In this document: positions 61,929 through 64,000 of the stretch, one piece after another
Layout of the letters: every line of letters begins with the position of its first letter
Numbering within the stretch: position 1 is the first letter of the stretch
Source: Paenibacillus sp. J2TS4
GTDB taxonomy: Bacteria; Bacillota; Bacilli; Paenibacillales; NBRC-103111
Assembly (NCBI RefSeq): GCF_018403245.1
Contig: NZ_BOSH01000010.1
Location: 155,393 to 219,392, forward strand
Reading direction: 5' to 3'
DNA: 64,000 nucleotides
The notes under the pieces: generated by a model
Seen by the model: the letters and a program-made list of their open reading frames with translations, nothing else
Database searches by the model: none
What the model was told of the DNA's origin: nothing
Made by a program: the position numbers and the translations under genes

Positions 61929-62170
61929 CTTTTTGCAAATCCATCATTAAAATCAGGAAGAAAAGGATAATAATGGACGGGACGGCGGACCGGCTATGAT
62001 CCGGTTCCGCCCAAACAACCGAATCGAGACGATTGAAAAGGAAGGGGTCCGGTTTCAGCTTGTCCCACTCATCTTTTTGGCTTACGTACCAGGCATCCAT
62101 GTGCTGGCAGATCATAATGCCGTAAGCCTTGGATTATTTCGTATTCATTTCTCAGCACTTTCTACAAAAA

Positions 62171-62199
62171 CAAAAAAAGCCTCATGTATCAAGGCTTCT
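62171..62199 (-). terminator. Terminator of the rRNA-tRNA operon
   Basis: On the minus strand GAAGCCT pairs with AGGCTT around a short loop and runs into TTTTTTTG. It lies just past the last tRNA gene of the cluster. Confidence 0.8.
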
Positions 62200-62211
62200 C
62201 TACATTCATTA

Positions 62212-62285
62212 TGGAGCGGGTGATGGGAATCGAACCCACGCTACCAGCTTGGAAGGCTGGAGTTCTACCATTGAACTACACCCGC
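62212..62285 (-). tRNA. tRNA-Gly (TCC)
   Basis: Cloverleaf of 71 nt (62215-62285) plus encoded CCA. Anticodon TCC lies in the loop CTTCCAA, with a standard D-loop GG and a five-pair T-stem. It is the intact relative of the defective copy at 46228. Confidence 0.95.
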
Positions 62286-62328
62286 ATATACAATAAGCTT
62301 TTTGCTCTACTCTCTCAAGAATTTTAAA

Positions 62329-62405
62329 TGGTCGGGACGACACGATTTGAACATGCGACCCCCTGGTCCCAAACCAGGTGCTCTACCAAGCTGAGCTACG
62401 TCCCG
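62329..62405 (-). tRNA. tRNA-Pro (TGG)
   Basis: Acceptor CGGGACG pairs with CGTCCCG; anticodon TGG in the loop TTTGGGA; CCA encoded. Confidence 0.95.
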
Positions 62406-62433
62406 ATAATAATGTTCTAAGCTGTTAAGAAAA

Positions 62434-62510
62434 TGGCGTGCCCTGAGAGATTCGAACTCCCGACCTTTTGATTCGTAGTCAAACGCTCTATCCAGCTGAG
62501 CTAAGGGCAC
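62434..62510 (-). tRNA. tRNA-Arg (ACG)
   Basis: Acceptor GTGCCCT pairs with AGGGCAC; anticodon ACG in the loop CTACGAA; CCA encoded. Confidence 0.95.
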
Positions 62511-62515
62511 ATATA

Positions 62516-62590
62516 TGGAGCGGACGACGGGATTCGAACCCGCGACCCTCGCCTTGGCAAGGCGATGCTCTACCACTGAGCCACGTCCGC
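62516..62590 (-). tRNA. tRNA-Gly (GCC)
   Basis: Acceptor GCGGACG pairs with CGTCCGC; anticodon GCC; CCA encoded. It complements the TCC isoacceptor in the same cluster. Confidence 0.95.
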
Positions 62591-62660
62591 CTGTCAATCT
62601 TTCAACAGCACGACTTATAGTATAACAAATTCTTTCTTTAAAAGCAAGTGTTTTTTGTAT

Positions 62661-62739
62661 GCGCGTGGAGGGACTTGAACCCCCACGGTTTCCCGCTAGA
62701 TCCTAAGTCTAGTGCGTCTGCCAATTCCGCCACACGCGC
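62661..62739 (-). tRNA. tRNA-Leu (TAG)
   Basis: Acceptor GCGCGTG pairs with CACGCGC; anticodon TAG in CTTAGGA; a variable arm is present. CCA is not encoded, so it needs CCA-adding enzyme. Confidence 0.94.
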
Positions 62740-62746
62740 ATAAAAA

Positions 62747-62822
62747 TGGTGAGCCATGGAGGACTCGAACCTCCGACACCCTGATTAAAAGTCAGGTGCT
62801 CTACCGACTGAGCTAATGGCTC
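62747..62822 (-). tRNA. tRNA-Lys (TTT)
   Basis: Acceptor GAGCCAT pairs with ATGGCTC; anticodon TTT in CTTTTAA; CCA encoded. Confidence 0.95.
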
Positions 62823-62886
62823 ATACATGGCCTTCGATAAAATAATCAAATGACCATTAAGCTTAACTTCACTTTAAAGAATGAAG

Positions 62887-62961
62887 TGGCTGGGGATCCA
62901 GGATTCGAACCTGGGCATGACGGAGTCAAAGTCCGTTGCCTTACCGCTTGGCTAATCCCCA
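62887..62961 (-). tRNA. tRNA-Gln (TTG)
   Basis: Acceptor TGGGGAT pairs with ATCCCCA; anticodon TTG in CTTTGAC; CCA encoded. Confidence 0.95.
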
Positions 62962-62973
62962 ACAGTATGAGCA

Positions 62974-63049
<76 letters not shown>

Positions 63050-63083
63050 ATATAGTATGTCCATTTACTGCAATATTATACGA

Positions 63084-63159
63084 TGGTGGACGCTGACGGG
63101 ATCGAACCGCCGACCCTCTGCTTGTAAGGCAGATGCTCTCCCAGCTGAGCTAAGCGTCC
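63084..63159 (-). tRNA. tRNA-Val (TAC)
   Basis: Acceptor GGACGCT pairs with AGCGTCC; anticodon TAC in CTTACAA; CCA encoded. Confidence 0.95.
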
Positions 63160-63165
63160 TCAATA

Positions 63166-63237
63166 TGACCCGTACGGGATTCGAACCCGTGTTACCGCCG
63201 TGAAAGGGCGGTGTCTTAACCGCTTGACCAACGGGCC
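63166..63237 (-). tRNA. tRNA-Glu (TTC)
   Basis: Acceptor GGCCCGT pairs with ACGGGTC (one G-T pair); anticodon TTC in CTTTCAC. CCA is not encoded. Confidence 0.94.
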
Positions 63238-63241
63238 GGAC

Positions 63242-63317
63242 TGGAGCTTCCAACCGGGCTCGAACCGGTGACCTCATCCTTACCATGGATGCACTCTACC
63301 TACTGAGCTATGGAAGC
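63242..63317 (-). tRNA. tRNA-Thr (GGT)
   Basis: Acceptor GCTTCCA pairs with TGGAAGC; anticodon GGT in ATGGTAA; CCA encoded. Confidence 0.94.
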
Positions 63318-63318
63318 A

Positions 63319-63394
63319 TGGCTCCCCGAACAGGACTCGAACCTGTGACAACTCGGTTAACAGCCGAGTGCTCTACCGACTGAGCTATCAGGGA
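63319..63394 (-). tRNA. tRNA-Asn (GTT)
   Basis: Acceptor TCCCTGA pairs with TCGGGGA; anticodon GTT in CTGTTAA; CCA encoded. First tRNA after 5S rRNA; the 168-bp spacer between them shows no gene. Confidence 0.95.
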
Positions 63395-63562
63395 ATATTC
63401 GCTTGGCCACGTCCTTCCGCACCGGTTGAGCCACTTCTCGAATCACTTCGAGGTCGGCATCGGAAACCACTGCTTGGGTCGAGCTAGCTTCTTGACATTT
63501 CATCGATCAAAGATTCCGCATACTCTCCGATCGGAGAGATGACGTCTTCTTTGATATATCCG

Positions 63563-63678
63563 CTTGGCAACGTCCTACTCTCCCAGGACCCTGCGGTCCA
63601 AGTACCATCGGCGCTGGAGGGCTTAACGGTCGTGTTCGGGATGGGTACGCGTGGTGCCCCTCCGCCATCGTCACCAAA
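63563..63678 (-). rRNA. 5S ribosomal RNA
   Basis: A ~116-nt minus-strand sequence with the conserved 5S features: CCCATCCCGAACACG in loop C and GGGAGAGTAGGACGTTGCC near the 3' end. Boundaries are within a few bases. Confidence 0.95.
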
Positions 63679-63776
63679 CTCCGTTCGATCCTCTCGAACG
63701 TCTATTCAGGGTTATTCCCTGAAAACTAGAAGCGAATGCTGCTGCATCATCCATTAGATGGTTGTAACTTTACTTT

Positions 63777-64000
63777 GGTTAAGCCCTCGACCGATTAGTA
63801 TTCGTCAGCTCCATGCATTGCTGCACTTCCACCCCGAACCTATCTACCTCGTCGTCTACAAGGGGTCTTACTAAATTGGGAAATCTCATCTTGAGGGGGG
63901 CTTCACGCTTAGATGCTTTCAGCGCTTATCCCTGCCGTACTTGGCTACCCAGCGATGCCTCTGGCGAGACAACTGGTACACCAGCGGTACGTCCATCCCG
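63777..64000 (-). rRNA. 23S ribosomal RNA, 3' end (partial)
   Basis: The minus strand shows the conserved 3' end of 23S rRNA, finishing ACTAATCGGTCGAGGGCTT, with GTGAAGCCCCCCTCAAGATG further inside. The gene continues beyond the window. A ~98-bp spacer with a hairpin (CAGGGAATAACCCTG) separates it from 5S. Confidence 0.95.

Noticed and set aside
61909..62223. Short frames on both strands between the last oxidoreductase and the tRNA-Gly
   Set aside because: One runs through the tRNA terminator, neither has an RBS, and no recognisable domain is present.

Overview
The window looks like the chromosome of a low-to-moderate GC, spore-former-type Firmicute, most likely Paenibacillus or a close relative. 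The basis is the linked order sigW-rsiW-cdaA-cdaR-glmM-glmS with a glmS ribozyme in the glmS leader, an S-layer-homology (SLH) protein, Gram-positive Shine-Dalgarno sequences with frequent TTG/GTG starts, and an rRNA operon followed by a long tRNA cluster. This is inferred from gene content; no database was searched.

Layout. 0-2.4 kb: an efflux-type ABC-2 transporter operon led by a MarR regulator whose promoter is bracketed by two palindromes. 3-3.9 kb: an ankyrin-repeat lipoprotein and a possible small ORF. 4-24 kb: a large carbohydrate-utilisation island. A GntR/UTRA regulator precedes a five-gene plus-strand operon (2-hydroxyacid dehydrogenase, phosphotriesterase-like hydrolase, shikimate-dehydrogenase-like protein, cupin phosphoglucose isomerase, KDPG-type aldolase). 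Converging on it are minus-strand genes for an RbsABC-type importer, three zinc-type dehydrogenases, an SDR, a HAD phosphatase, two FGGY kinases, a class II aldolase and a second GntR/UTRA regulator, divergent from a D-psicose/tagatose 3-epimerase. Shared TGT-N4-ACA palindromes and cre-like sites sit at their promoters, so the island is probably one regulon under substrate induction and CcpA control.

24-33 kb: a YbaK-type deacylase, a decayed partial copy of a serine beta-lactamase-family gene next to its intact MerR-associated version, and a BceRS-BceAB-type peptide sensing and resistance module. 33-46 kb: core genes (glmS with ribozyme, glmM, cdaR, cdaA, rsiW, sigW, ppc) and an SLH surface protein. 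These join amino-sugar supply, c-di-AMP synthesis and an envelope-stress ECF sigma factor in one neighbourhood. At 46.2 kb lies an isolated, defective-looking tRNA-Gly with its own terminator. 46.5-50 kb: an ECF sigma factor, a membrane protein and an ABC-2 transporter in one operon.

50-62 kb is visibly more GC-rich and accessory. It holds a cytoplasmic ceramidase-family hydrolase, a ferritin-like protein and an SDR, divergent from one AraC regulator. Its convergent AraC paralogue is divergent from a sugar ABC importer operon carrying a DegT/StrS aminotransferase and a Gfo/Idh oxidoreductase. The gene content suggests uptake and processing of an amino-sugar or aminocyclitol compound. Gene remnants (an esterase C-terminus and others) mark this region as rearranged.

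62.2-64 kb is the 3' part of an rRNA operon on the minus strand: 23S end, 5S, then twelve tRNA genes and a terminator.
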